This document shows, piece by piece, positions 33,001 through 43,938 of a stretch of 64,000 nucleotides of DNA. The notes under the pieces are model-generated. The model did no database searches. It was not told the DNA's origin and saw only the letters and a program-made list of their open reading frames with translations. A program made the translations under genes and the position numbers. The DNA is taken from assembly GCA_002917775.1 (NCBI GenBank), contig KZ627155.1:282675-346674 (forward strand). The letters run 5' to 3'. Each line of letters opens with the position of its first letter. The first letter of the stretch is position 1. Origin of the DNA: Glaciozyma antarctica PI12 (taxonomy: Eukaryota > Basidiomycota > Microbotryomycetes > Kriegeriales > Camptobasidiaceae).

Positions 33001-33906
33001 GATACAGCCCAGGCATACGCTTGTCCCAAGCTGCCATGGCCTCGCGAAGATCAATCTTGTGGTACGCCGCGGAGGTGTAGGAGCGAAGAGCGATGGAGCC
33101 CGACTGGCTTGGATGGGTGTAGAGGAGCGGAGAGAGGTCGCGAAGGATGATTTGGATCATGAATCCAAGCTGAGGAGCCATAAGCGTGCTGAAGAGGTCC
33201 TTGAGAACATCGTCCGTCGTTCGAGCTTGGAAAGCTTTCGCGCTCCCTCGACGGCGAAGCGCAGTGACTGAGAGCCGAGGCGTGAGTCCTGAGCGACAGC
33301 AGAGCAGAATCAACGCACCTTCAGGTGCAGAGAAGTCCGAGAAGGAAGCCAGCTCGTCCAGCAACTGATCTACTCTGCGAAGGGAGAAAGGTCAGCAGGC
33401 GGTCAACTCGAACTCGAACTCCAAACGTACCGACCCAGCGTCAACGGTCCCAGCGGGGGTTTATAGTCCTCATGCAAAAGGCGCACAACCCCTGCTCCCA
33501 AGCACCCGAGACTCAGGCTCCGCGACTCGAGAGTCGCCGCACTCCAGCCGTCGAACGTCGAACGTGCCCTCCCTGAAATACCTCTCCAGCTTCTCGCACA
33601 GCGTCTGCTCTTTGAGCCCGTACCTGAAAGGTATCATCAGTACCTTTGACACGACTACGCGTCGCGTACGTACCTCCTACGAACCCCTTCCTCCGGAAAG
33701 AACAGGCGGAAGAAGAGAACCCCACTCCCCGCTGGCAAGGGCGAATGGCACTCGCGAAGCTTGGCGATCCAGTTCTCGAGCGTCCTCGACTCTTGAGGCT
33801 GGTCCCCCGCGCGTCGCTTCCCCGTACGGACCGGCTTGACGCCTTGGATAGCGGAAAGGAGGTCACAAAAGAAGCTGAACGGAAGAGGGTTGTCGTAGTC
33901 GGCCAT
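30032..33906 (-). CDS. ATP-dependent DNA ligase (LIG4-related, no BRCT seen), frame-shifted near N-terminus
   Basis: The start MADYDNPLPFSFFCDLLSAI opens a ligase DNA-binding domain that continues through VDQLLDELASFSDF and LYRVTADLDIVARAL. The nucleotidyltransferase domain has the adenylated-lysine motif VETKYDGERLQIH (motif I), LEGEMIPYNE (III), LAIAWFDLLLVN (IIIa), EGLMLKPLF (IV, split by an intron) and WIKLKKDF (V). The C-terminal part (VPHPTRPNFKSTFKDERG, then FELTGAGFQKSHGS and YELRWARITK) and a 300-residue disordered tail replace the tandem BRCT domains of true LIG4. It resembles the extra LIG4-like ligases of filamentous fungi, so a repair role is inferred. In the second exon GTCGAAC is repeated in tandem (33550-33563, plus strand), shifting the frame by seven bases between EGTFD and the GWSAATLESRSL frame that continues correctly. 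No intron solves it. Confidence 0.85.
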
Positions 33907-34256
33907 CGGGGGGCGTTACGCGCCCGACGCGACTGGAGTAGACGCCAAGAACCAAGAGAGAAGAATGCGTGTGGAGAGAAAGGTAGAGGACGAAGACAGA
34001 GCGGCCATCACATTGAAAAACTGGAGGAGGGGGCACGACGTCCAGGCGCGCTCTCGTCGCGTCGCGTCCTCGCGCCTACGACGCCGAAGCCATTTTTGGT
34101 TTTAAATCCTCTCCGCTGTCCCTATGATCCAGCCATAGCAGCGCAGAAGAAGAGTGGGAGACGCGAGGATAGAGCAGAGTGAACCAGGGGAGAGGCGCAA
34201 CGGATAGATCAATGTATTGCGGAGGATGAGGGTATCGACAGCCTTTGCGGACTTGA
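33907..34256. other. ligase upstream region / acyltransferase 3' flank
   Basis: 350 bases between genes on the same strand. It must contain the ligase promoter and the 3' end of the acyltransferase gene. No open frame with domains was found. Confidence 0.4.
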
Positions 34257-37098
34257 CTAGAAGCGAATATACCTGTGGCAGGAGTCAGCTTCGAAAGCCA
34301 AACGACGGAGAGAGGGCGCCTACGCAACAGCCAGCAAGGGGAACCCGCTCAGCAGCCCGATCCAGAAGAAGAGCTGTGACGGATCGTGAGCATCCCTCCT
34401 CAGCTTCGAAAGGCGAAGCGAGCTTACGTTGCCGAGAGCGGGATACTTGCGGAAGATGGGGAGGCGCCCAAACATAATCAAGGGCAGTTGTGCCATCTGT
34501 GCGGAGCGAGTTTAGCGCTGGAAGAAGCGGAGAGAAGGTAGCGACGAACCTGCATCAGGAAGAGGTACAGCCGCAGCTTCTGCGTCACGACAGCCATCAC
34601 GAGCTCGTGTACGAGGGCGCTGAGCAGGAAGGTGATGAAGGCAGCCTGGAATTTTGAGAAGTTGTAGGTCGTAATAGACGACGTATCTGCGAAATGCTCT
34701 CAGCTACGGACGAAGAAGGAGGGGAGAACGACGCACAGACATGGCGGAGAAGGAACGCGTGAACGGGGACGTTCCAGCGACGCGAGAACTCGTCGAACGA
34801 CGTGCTGTTCCACCCTGCAAGCTCGACGGTATCAGCTTTGAGCTTGGAAGGCTGAGGAGAAAGGTGAGCTTCGAGGGAGGAGGAGAAAGGCTTACAATCT
34901 TGGTAGAACTCCCGATCGGCGAAACGCGTAACTTCGGCAAACAAGTTACAGATGCACTCCGAGGGAGACATCGTTAGCTTTCAGGTCACGGCAACGAGAT
35001 CTCACGAGCTTACCTCGAAGATAATGTACTGCGACGAGAGGAGTCAGCTCGAATCACGGGGAGAACAGATCACGAACGCACAAAGATGAGAAGGTAGTTG
35101 ACTAGGAGAGATATCAGTGAGCGCTCTGGAGGCTTGCGGAACCGGCTCACTCATAAAGGGGATGGCGAGGTCGAGAACGGTGGTGAAGAAGCTGTTCTGG
35201 TGAGCCGACGGCGAGATGGGGAGGATGCTGTGATCCCAAGTCGTCAGCTTCAGTCTGCAGGGACAGCGAGAGGAGACTCACTAGTGTTCGACGATGAGCA
35301 CGAGAAGACTGAAAGTCCCCAGTGTCGCCAAACTTTTCTCGACGATGTACAAAGGCCGGATCCTGCGAAGTCCAGCGTCAGCGCCATCCGAATCATCCCC
35401 GACTTGCTCAACTCACGTCTTAGTCCTCGGGTACTCGAGCTGATACACGAGCGTCGGCACGAGGAGGTAGTCGAAGAAGTTGGCGTACCCCACGTTCGCA
35501 GGGAAGACGACCTTCCTGACGCCCGTGCTAACGAGCGCATCCTGCAACTCCGCTGACTCGATCGCAAGCTGGCTGATCCGCTCATCGTGATGCCACGTAA
35601 GAACCTCCAACCCCGCCGTCGGGACGTACTTCGCCCTGGGCACCGACGGGCTCCGCACGCCCTCCCTCGCGTTCGACGACTCCCTCCGCGCCCTCGACCT
35701 CCTCCTCACCAATCCAGCTCCGCTGACCGCTCGCTCGACGTCGGGCTCAAACTCCTTGTGCCGGACTCGATGCTCGTGAGGCTCGTCCGTCGCGTCGCTC
35801 GTATCGCTCGCTGCCGCTGAGACTTCGTGCTCCCACGCGGAACGCGCCTCCGCCTCAACTTTCTCGCGACCCCCTGAAGTAGCGATAAGAGACTCGAGTG
35901 CTACTTGGTTCTTGCGGAGTTGAATCGCTTTCGATGAGAGTTCGCCGTTGTAGGAGCAGTAGGAGTGAATCTTCATGAGCATGCTGAGGGTGTGGAGAGT
36001 CATGAAGCCTGATTGAACCCAGGGCCAGTGACTGCGAGGTTCGCGTTAGTGGGAGAAAGGCTGAGCGGTGAGGGACGAACCGGTGGAAGGTCCAGCGGAC
36101 GGCGAGGGCGAGGAAGAGGGTCTGGAGAGCGTGCTGGATGATGGCGCCAGTCCAGTAGTAGCGAATCCATCCTTTTTGAATCATCTACGCGCGAAAGCTT
36201 CAACGTCGGTTCAGAAATCAGGCTGCGACGAACTGACCTTGACGAACGGTACGCAGAGAAAGGTGTTCGCAACCATCACGGCATCGCTCACGGCCAAAAC
36301 CTTGCCGTCTTCGCTGATCAGAGTCGCAAAGCCTCGTCCCCAGATAACTCCCTGCTCGTTATAATGCCGCACACCTTCGAAACCAAACGCCATCAGCTCC
36401 TCGCTTCGCTTCCCTCGGAGAATCGTGTAACGCACCAGTCCTCAAAGCTGCTACCGCCACCGTGATCCAAAAGAGAGTGTAGAAGCCCCTGAAGGGATCT
36501 TTCTGCGAGTCAAGGTTGTCGCGGTCGAAGGCACTGGTGCGAGGAGTGAACGCCGCGCGCCGACTCGTTGACTTGATCTTGCTGCCAGAGGAGCCTCGAG
36601 CGGGGATAGGTCGTAGGTGGAAAGAGCCGTCTGCGCGGAACTCGGAGGCGACGGTGGAAGTGCCGACATGGGTGATTCTGCGACGAGGAGAGTGAGCAGA
36701 GGAGCGGGCGCCTTGAACGCGAGGATGCGGGCGTACGTTTCGGTCGTGGTGCCCTGCTTGCCCCTCGCCGAATGCGATACGGTCGTCACAGTCGTCGTAG
36801 AAGTAGGTTTCCTGCACCGGTGAAGCCACAGGGTTAGCTCCACCTTTCCTGTCCACCTCCTCGGCCCCTGGACCTTATCTCCCAACCAAACGTACCCGTC
36901 AGACCCTGGACTCCCTGTCCTCGTCGTAGTGCCAGAACTGCTCCCTGAAGCTCCTCCGTTCTCCTCGACAAGCAGCTCGAGGGTTGGTGGCGGAGCCTCG
37001 GGGTGGATGATGGCGTCGCCCAGGAGAGCGGCAGGTCCCGGAGGTGCCTCAGAAGCTGGCGCTGCGTTCGCGCCGTCGCGGCTGTTGATGGAGGGCAT
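34257..37098 (-). CDS. MBOAT acyltransferase, sterol O-acyltransferase (ARE) type
   Basis: An ER enzyme that esterifies sterols, or possibly diacylglycerol, with fatty acyl-CoA for storage in lipid droplets. Many small exons chain in phase from MPSINSRDGANAAPASEAPP to a TAG at 34257-34259 after AYIRF. Diagnostic segments are LSMLMKIHSYCSYNGEL (ACAT/ARE), FADREFYQDWWN, built across an intron to give the FYxDWWN motif, then RRWNVPVHAFLLRHVY and LSALVHELVMAVV, whose His is the likely catalytic residue of MBOAT enzymes. Several hydrophobic helices are present (FWITVAVAALRTG, TLGTFSLLVLIVEH, LFFWIGLLSGFPLLAVA). A long charged insert (35640-35880) sits in a cytosolic loop. HSY-type motifs favour ARE over DGAT1. 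No frame breaks were found. Confidence 0.88.
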
Positions 37099-37222
37099 AG
37101 GTCCAAGGCGGTTCACTTGCGTCGAAGCTGAGGTGAGTGCAGGAGGACGAGGTCATCCCCTCCGAAACTGGCGACAGCAGCTCTCGCGTTCCTCTCCCCT
37201 CGACCTCTACCTCGCCGAGACT
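37099..37222. promoter_or_regulatory. compact divergent promoter, acyltransferase / dynactin p62
   Basis: Only 124 bases separate two opposite start codons, so the promoters must overlap. It is one of the tightest divergent spacings in the window. Confidence 0.45.
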
Positions 37223-39279
37223 ATGGCGTCCAGCCAGGTCCTGTTCCACTGCCCTTGCACCGCCCTCCTCTCAGTATCCCGCCCTCCGCCCTCCGAACCT
37301 CCCCTCGCCAACTTCCACCACCACCCTCTCTCGAGCCTCCTCTTCTGCGAAGAGTGCGACGCGATCCGCTGCGACTCGTGCGTTGCCTGCGAGATCTCCT
37401 GCTACTACTGCCCCAACTGCCTGTTCGAGGTCCCGAGCGCCAGCGTACGAGGGGAGAAGAACCGGTGCGTGGAGGTCGCGTCGAGACCAGGGGGTCGGAG
37501 AGCTGATGTTGTTTTGTGCTTGTTGGGACAGGTGCGCGAGGAATTGCTTTCAGTGTCCGCAGTGCTGTCATACTCTCTCGGTGGTGGCGTCGGATCCTGA
37601 TCCCAGCATTCCCCTCACGGCTCCAGCAGCAAGTGCAGGCGAGGCGCCGTTCTACCTCTCGTGCAGCTTCTGCCGCTGGGACTCGAAGGAGGTGGGAATC
37701 ACGTTCGAGAAGCCTACCGGTTTGGCTCGTAAGCCCTCCCGTATTCCCGCTCTCATCGAAGCTAACTCTCCTCGCAGTCCAACTCCAAAAGAGCGAAGAC
37801 GCGGCACCTGAGATCCTCGAGCTCGACCACCTCAAGGACCACTTCGAACCCTTCCTCCGCCGCGGTCAAGCCCATCCTTCCCATATCTCTGCCTCCGCCT
37901 CGACCTCGAGCGTCACCGCCGCCGCGTCCGCCGCTCTCTCCTCCACTCTCCTCAAGGACATCCCGGGACTTGGAACTCGCCACGGCAGCTTGTTTGGACT
38001 CGCGAGTCGTGCTCGTGGAGGAGAGGGGAAGGGGGTTAGGGACGATTTGGAAAAGTACGAGAGCTTGGGACCAGTGGGAGGTGCGGCGAAGGAGAAGGGG
38101 AAGGGGAGGAAGGTCGATACCGAGGCGGAGCGGATGCGAGAGATGCGAGAGATGGGGAATGTCGAGGTCGTTGCGAGCTTGGAAAAGCGGTGGACGTCGA
38201 GCTGGCAGCAGCCTATCCTCTCCTCGTGCGTTATCGCTTCCTTTCTCCTCGCGCGCGAGCTAACTCCCTGCGCAGCGACTTGAAACCCCTTCGCACGCCT
38301 CTTCAATCCAAGCGCTCCAAACGCTGTCCAGTCTGCAAGCACATCCTCATCAAACCCGAGCAAAAGGCCTCCTCATCCCGCTTCAAAATCAAGCTCGTCG
38401 CCTCCAACTACCTCCCCTCCATCGAAATCTACCGCCGTCCTCCACCTACCATCGGTTCGCGCCTCAGCGCCATCGCAGCTGGCACGGCCTCGGGGATGCG
38501 TCGAACTCCTCGCACCGCGATCGGCCGATCCGTCAATGACACCGGAGGAGCGGACGAAGAGCCTCTGCGACCAGGTCGGACTTACACGTTCGAACTGAGC
38601 TTTACGAACCCGCTTTACGAGCCGATTCATGTGCGACTGGCGGTTGCGAGGCCTGGCGGGAAGGGAGCGGTCGGCGAGGATGAGCAGCCCGGTGCCCACC
38701 GCCGTACGCTGTCAATCTCCCCTTCGGTCATCGTTCCCTATTTCGGCGTATGCGGAGGAGTGGGAGTACGAGGACGACGAGGCAGCGATGAAGGAGGGGA
38801 TGGAGGAGGACGCCGAGCCGGATTTGGGGACTGGAGCGAGCCCGTTCAAGAAGCGCAAGCCGAGGAACGCGCCCGGGATCGTGGAGAAGAAGATGAATAG
38901 GACAACGGTGATGATGGAGGTTGCGGTGGCGAAGGAGACGGTCGGGCCTGTTCGAGTGAGTTCGTTTGGGGCGAGGTTGGGGGAGGAGCGAGCTGATGGC
39001 GATTTCGCAGGTTAATATGCTCGTGACCTACGTCTACCAGAGCGACGATGGAGGAGTATCTCTCCCTTCACCAACGAAGAGTCCTAAGAAGGGGGGACCC
39101 GACAAGGACGACGTCAAGTCCTTCTCGTTCTGGAGTGCGTCGCCTCTCTTCTCATTGGAGCAACGCTGATTTCATGCCTCGTTTTCGCAGCTCTCTTCAC
39201 TCTCGGGACTGTTACGCCACGGCCAACGGCTGCGGTGGATTCTAGGAGGACTTTGCAGGTCGGGAGCGGGAGTGGATGA
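37223..39279 (+). CDS. dynactin p62 subunit (DCTN4 family), one frame break
   Basis: p62 sits at the pointed end of the dynactin filament and helps dynein bind cargo. The N-terminus carries the family's Cys-rich fold: LFCEECDAIRCDSCVACEIS, YYCPNCLFEVPS, then across an intron CARNCFQCPQCCHTLSVV, and later FYLSCSFCRWDSKEVGITFE. Further on, SKRSKRCPVCKHILIKPEQK and RFKIKLVASNYLPSIEI match the p62 middle region, followed by a beta-rich C-terminal part (YTFELSFTNPLYEPIHVRLA). Near 38740 the frame of LSISPSVIVPY must move by one base to reach SAYAEEWEYEDDEAAM. One extra base, probably T in TTT at 38741-38743, explains it. The rest reads to MLVTYVYQSDDGG and a TGA at 39277-39279. Confidence 0.85.
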
Positions 39280-39505
39280 GGGGGAGAGTGCGGCGTCACG
39301 CGCTGAAAAGACGCAACTTGCTTTCGTCCGTGCTTGAACGAGAAAGGCTTCTCCCTTGGTCAACCACCTGGCTACATACGTACGCTCTGGTCTTCCTTCC
39401 CTTCTCCAGGCTGAAGAAAAAGCGGAGACGAAAGCCCGTGCAACTCCGCGAACCGCAAAACTTTGGCGGCGAGAGGTGCTCCTCATTCGCTCCAGTTCGA
39501 CACGA
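39280..39505. promoter_or_regulatory. upstream region of the CaMKK-type kinase gene
   Basis: 225 bases hold the p62 3' flank and the kinase promoter. The kinase frame is open upstream to a GTG at 39356, so an alternative upstream start cannot be excluded, but the first ATG is at 39506. Confidence 0.4.
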
Positions 39506-41772
39506 ATGCCTTGGTACGCGTGCTGCTCCTCAACAGCGCACCCAGCAGAAGGAAGGCCAGTGGACGACGACCCACTCTTCCGCCCTCAGTCCCACGTGCC
39601 GAGCGTGCAGCTCTCCTACGATGCAGAGACCAACAGCTTCGTGCTCAAGGAGGAGCCGCCGCCCGACCACCGAGGGAGCGCCAGGACGAGCCTACTAGGC
39701 ATCAGTCGCACAACGAGCCGCACCTCGTCTCGTAGCCGCCAACCTCGCCCAGCCCTCACGGTGGACGCAGCTCCCAATCGACCTCCCTCCCCCTCCGGCC
39801 AGCACGCCTCCCCCGCACTCTCCTCCCCAGGCCTCTCTCTTCTTCCGAACAACTCCCTCCAAGCCGGCGCGCACTCCATCTCCCTCCAACCGCCCACTCC
39901 TATCGATCCTCCCACCCGACTCCCCTTCTCCAACGCCCCCAGCACACCCACTCTCACCTTTCCTACGGCACACGACCAGCCGCCCGCTTTCGTCAGCTCT
40001 CCTCCGCGCTTAGTCGCAGAGCCAGAGAGCCTGACGACGCCGACACGGGGCCACCACCGACGGAGCTCGAGCAACAATTCGCGCGTCTTCAAGGAGACGT
40101 TGAACGCGTACGAGGTGGACGAGCCGGATGGGACGCGCTCGGTGAATCAGTACAAGTTTGTGGGGCCTATTGGGAAGGGGTCGTATGCGACTGTGGAGCG
40201 GGCGACGGATCGGGAGACGGGGATTGATTATGTGCGTTCTTTCGCCGTTTTGGATGGTCGTGTGGAGGAGGCTGATGAGACCGAGGGCAGGCGGTGAAGG
40301 AGTTCTCGAAGGTACGGTTACGGAAGAGGGCTCAGTCGGAGATGCTGCGATCGAACGGGCCTGGGAGGGGGAGGCAACCTGCGAAGCTTGCGCCGCTCGA
40401 GCTGGACGCGGATGCTCAAGGACCCGACAACTTGTCGCTTATCCGTAAGTTCGGAGGTAGCCAGAGCTCGGAGCAAATGCTGACGGCTACGGTGGTACGC
40501 AGGAAGCGAAGTCGCGATCATGAAGAAGGTGCGTTCTCCCGCGAGGCCTGACCTTGTCGGTTCCGACGCTGATGAGCTGAACGCAGGTCGATCATCCCAA
40601 CATGTGCAGAATTCAAGAGGTCGTCGACGTGACTTCCTCAGACTCACTTCTTGTTGGTAGGTTCAGCCGCGAAGTTCGAGGGAGAGAGCGAAGGAGCTGA
40701 CTCGCCTCGATCCGCAGTGATGGAGCTTTGCGAAGGAGGACCGATAACGCACGTCTCGTTGGAGAAGCAGTCGCCGCCCATACCAGAACCTCGCAGTCGC
40801 CGCATCTTCATCCAGCTCGTCTACGGTCCGTACACTCCTCCCATTCCTCCCTCGCCGTCCCTGACCTTTCAACTCGCAGGCATCGCGTATCTCCACGAGA
40901 ACGGCATATTCCACCGCGACATCAAGCCTGACAACGTTCTCTTCCTCGCCGACATGGAGACGGTCAAGATTGTCGATTTTGGTGTCTCGGAGATGTTCGT
41001 CAAGGAGAAGGACGACAAGGTCGACAAAAGTGTCGGATCTCCTGCATTCATGGCTCCCGAATTGTGTGCTGGTACGACATCTCCCTCTCGCTACTCGTTG
41101 CGCTCGCTGACAGTCGCCATAGTCAAGAAAGGCGAACTCCTCGGCGCGCCTTGCGACGTCTGGTCCCTCGGCGTAACCCTCTTCACGCTCGTCGTCGGCC
41201 GCCTCCCCTGGTCCGCAACCGACTTGCTAGACCTTTTCAAATCCATCGTCGAAGACCCGTACGTCCATCCCTATCGTCTCCCGCTTCCTCACTAACCCCT
41301 TCGCAGCCTCGAATTCCCCTCCACCCTCTCTCCCCCTCTCCAACACCTCCTCCGTCGCCTCCTCGACAAGAATCCCGAAACGCGTATCACGATGCGAGAG
41401 CTCTGGTCCGACGCCTGGATGACGGCAGACGGTCCTCTGGTCCCGTACGAGGTGAACTGCGCCGAACCGATCGAGGACCCTACGCCCGCCGAAGTGGACT
41501 GCGCCCTTCGCTCGATCGCGACGAGCTTCCTCGTCGCCAAGATTGCGAACAAGTTTAGGAGGGGAGTACTGCATCGGAGGAGTATGAGCGCAAATTCGGG
41601 GGAGATCATGTCGAGTCCTGAGAGTACGTTACTCGTTGAGCCGGACAAGGACAGGGAACCGATTCCGGACGAGCTGTTGGGGACGAGACCGCCTGTCGAG
41701 GAGCCCGAGGAGATGGAGGAGCTGGTGGTGAGGTCGGGGAGCCCGACGTCGATGGAGGAGGGGAAGCTGTAG
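39506..41772 (+). CDS. CaMKK/Elm1/Ssp1-type upstream kinase
   Basis: A Ser/Thr kinase of the group that phosphorylates AMPK/Snf1 and bud-neck kinases. A 200-residue disordered N-terminus ends with YEVDEPDGTRSVNQYKFVGP. The catalytic domain then has IGKGSYATVERATD, the Lys in AVKEFSKV, an insert typical of CaMKK (LRKRAQSEMLRSNGPGRGRQ), VAIMKKVDHPNMCRIQEVVD, FHRDIKPDNVLF, VKIVDFGVSEMF, SVGSPAFMAPE and DVWSLGVTLFTLVVGRLPW. Exons are small with GT-AG ends (about 40231, 40443, 40529, 40660, 40826, 41071 and 41260). The chain ends with an acidic tail and TAG 41770-41772. The start MPWYACCSST puts two Cys near the N-terminus, so lipidation is possible but unproven. In yeast this kinase type acts upstream of Gin4/Hsl1. 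Confidence 0.9.
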
Positions 41773-41932
41773 TAGTAACTTTGGGCGAATGCAGTATGCG
41801 CAGGGCGCTTTCTTTCAGTACTCGTTCGCTGCTGTCTCTTCGATGCGATGCGGTTGATGAACACTGTGTCTTGAGTTGCAGCTCTCAGAGTTTGTGCCGT
41901 GCTCCGTTATCTGAAGACGCGGCGATTGGGCT

Positions 41933-42954
41933 TCAGGGGACCACCTCCTCCTCGCTCCACTCTCCATCCTTGCCCTTGCTCCACTTGCAACGCTTGTGCG
42001 GGCTCGCTCCCAGGTCGCACCTATCGTTCCTCGTATCAGCAAGTCGCGCCCCGGGTCTCGCAAGCGAGAGGACATACCAGTCGACCTCGAAAGGCTCAAT
42101 CACAATCAACGCCAGGTGAAGCAAAGCCTCCTTGACCAGCTTCTTCTCCTCGTCCGTCTTGGCCTCCAAATCCGTGCACAACGTCGCCGGGAAGCTCTTG
42201 GGATCAATCCCATTCAACGGCGTCCCAGGCGTCGGCCTCGCAAACGACGCTCGAAGGGGCGGTGCCATCTTGCGGAAGATGCGCACGCGCTCGTCCTCCC
42301 AGTTGAAAGGGGCTGAGGTCGGTGCGAGCTGTTGAGCGGGGAAGTGGGGGAGAAGAGGGTGGGAGGGGGAGGGGAGGATGAAGGCGCGACCGCGGACGCG
42401 GAATTGCTGCATCGTCGGTGCGAGCCACCAGGCTAGTTCGATGATGCCACCTTGGAGGTTGGAGGCGATTTGAAGGGCTTTGGGAGCGCTGTGCGGGATG
42501 TTAGTGGGGAGGGAGAGGGGGAGAGGGGGAGATGTGGGGACGGACCGGACGTCGGTGGTGACGAGCATCGAGGAGGAGAAGATAGGGGCGCCAGTGGAAT
42601 CGTTGGCTTCGTTAGCTGCGATGAAAGGGCAGGTCGTTAGCTAGGGTGGGCAGCAAGAGCGTCGAAGGAGCTTACAAGACCACGAGAGGTCCTCGCCCGC
42701 CCTGCGCTCGTTCACGAAGCCACGGTGGACCACAAACCTCACTCGGGGAGCAGGGAAGATGTCGGGAGAAGTGACTCCCTCGTCGAGAGAGGAGAGGGCG
42801 TAGGAGATCGAGTCCTTGTTCTCCTGAGGATGACGCTGCGATTAGCGAGGGTTCCTCCTCTGTGGGGAAGAGAGGAACGTACCTTCATGGACGTGTCGAC
42901 CGCTGTGCGGAGGAGAGGAACCCATCGGGGCAGAGGAGGTGCTAGAATCGACAT
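41933..42954 (-). CDS. pyridoxamine-phosphate-oxidase-like FMN-binding protein (Alr4036 type)
   Basis: A split-barrel flavoprotein. It starts MSILAPPLPRWVPLLRTAVD and continues KENKDSISYALSSLDEG, then PAPRVRFVVHRGFVNERRAG, IFSSSMLVTTDVR (the strand and loop that bind flavin phosphate in the family), APKALQIASNLQGGIIELAW and FRVRGRAFILPSP. The C-terminal part ends EPFEVDWCDLGASPHKRCKW, where the PNPOx family has its C-terminal beta segment. The stop is TGA at 41933-41935. Three or four introns keep phase. This subgroup is distinct from biosynthetic PdxH; its substrate is unknown, so only general FMN-linked redox activity can be suggested. Confidence 0.8.
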
Positions 42955-43113
42955 GGTGAGCGTTGGGAGGAGAGAAAGGGCCGGAGAATCGAGATCGAGC
43001 GGGTCAGGCGGCGGAGCTGAGCTCGATATTTCGCAGGAGAGACCCGCCTGCAAACGTGTGTTTTGGCCTGGACGAGCGCACAAAGCAAGCAGTTAAAGGA
43101 GTGAAGCAGAAAG

Positions 43114-43311
43114 ATGGAGAGAGAGAGAGAGAGGAACCGAAGCGTAGTTTGGGGAAGAATACGAAGTTCGCCTGACCTCGCTGCTCTCTCACTCCCCTCT
43201 CCGACCAGCCAAAGAATGAGAGAGAGAGAGAGAGGAACCGAAGCGATTTGGGGAGAAATCGAAGTTCGCCTGACCTCGCTGCTCTCTCATCCCCTCTCCC
43301 ACCAGCCAAAG
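43114..43311. repeat. imperfect tandem duplication, two units of about 100 bases
   Basis: Unit 1 (about 43114-43214) and unit 2 (about 43216-43311) share a GA-repeat start, then GGAACCGAAGCG, TTTGGGGA, GAAGTTCGCCTGACCTCGCT, GCTCTCTCA and CCAGCCAAAG. They differ by a few substitutions and small indels, roughly 90 percent alike. The pair fills the divergent promoter between the flavin protein and the small myristoylated protein, so transcription elements may be doubled. Confidence 0.85.
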
Positions 43312-43423
43312 CAACGGTTTAACGCATTCCACCCATCCACACTCCACTCAGACCAACTAGTCCACCCTCCCACCTCGCACAAGCCCGCCCCACCTTCCCT
43401 CCTCCCACCCCTCCCACACCGAA

Positions 43424-43780
43424 ATGGGCGTCGTATCCTCCAAAGATTTCCAGCCCTGCAGGTTCCAGCAAGAGCTCGACGAGGGAAAGGACCCGAACGA
43501 ACTCGTCATGGTCGGCATGAGCTCCGACATGACTCCGCTCGTGATGACTAGGCGCGAGGCGGCGAGGATGGAGGGAGGTGGGGAGGAGTCGGGTGGCGAG
43601 GAGCAGGGAGAGCAGGGGGAGCAGGAGGGAGAGGGAGGCGGGAAGGGGACTACGGCTGTCTCCAAGATGTCGAGTGCTCAACTCCCAGCGAGCTCGGTCG
43701 CCGAAGCCGGACCCTCCTCCACCCCATCCTCCTCCACCGACGTCGGACCCTCGAAGGAAGCTCAGCCGAAGGACGCTTGA
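43424..43780 (+). CDS. small acidic protein with N-myristoylation signal
   Basis: A 118-codon single-exon gene starting MGVVSSKDFQPCRFQQELDE. Gly2 and Ser6 fit the consensus for N-myristoyltransferase, so membrane anchoring is likely. Residues to about 45 are the only ordered-looking part (DPNELVMVGMSSDMTPLVMT). The rest is Gly/Glu/Gln-rich and then Ser/Pro-rich. I do not recognise a family. The short conserved-looking head followed by low complexity resembles small lipid-anchored adaptor proteins such as LAMTOR-type subunits, but that is only a resemblance of layout. The TATA-poor promoter contains the tandem duplication described separately. Confidence 0.6.
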   Translation: MGVVSSKDFQPCRFQQELDEGKDPNELVMVGMSSDMTPLVMTRREAARMEGGGEESGGEEQGEQGEQEGEGGGKGTTAVSKMSSAQLPASSVAEAGPSSTPSSSTDVGPSKEAQPKDA

Positions 43781-43938
43781 GGAGGAGAACGAGTGAGAGC
43801 AGTGGAGAAGCTGAGAGGGAGCAGTTGGGGTCAGCGGAGAGGGGCGCAGTGCGGGAGGGAGGGGGAGCAGTGCTGGAAGCGGGAGGGAGGAGACGACAGG
43901 CCCTTTGGTGAATACGATACGCTTGCAGTTTCTCGTTC

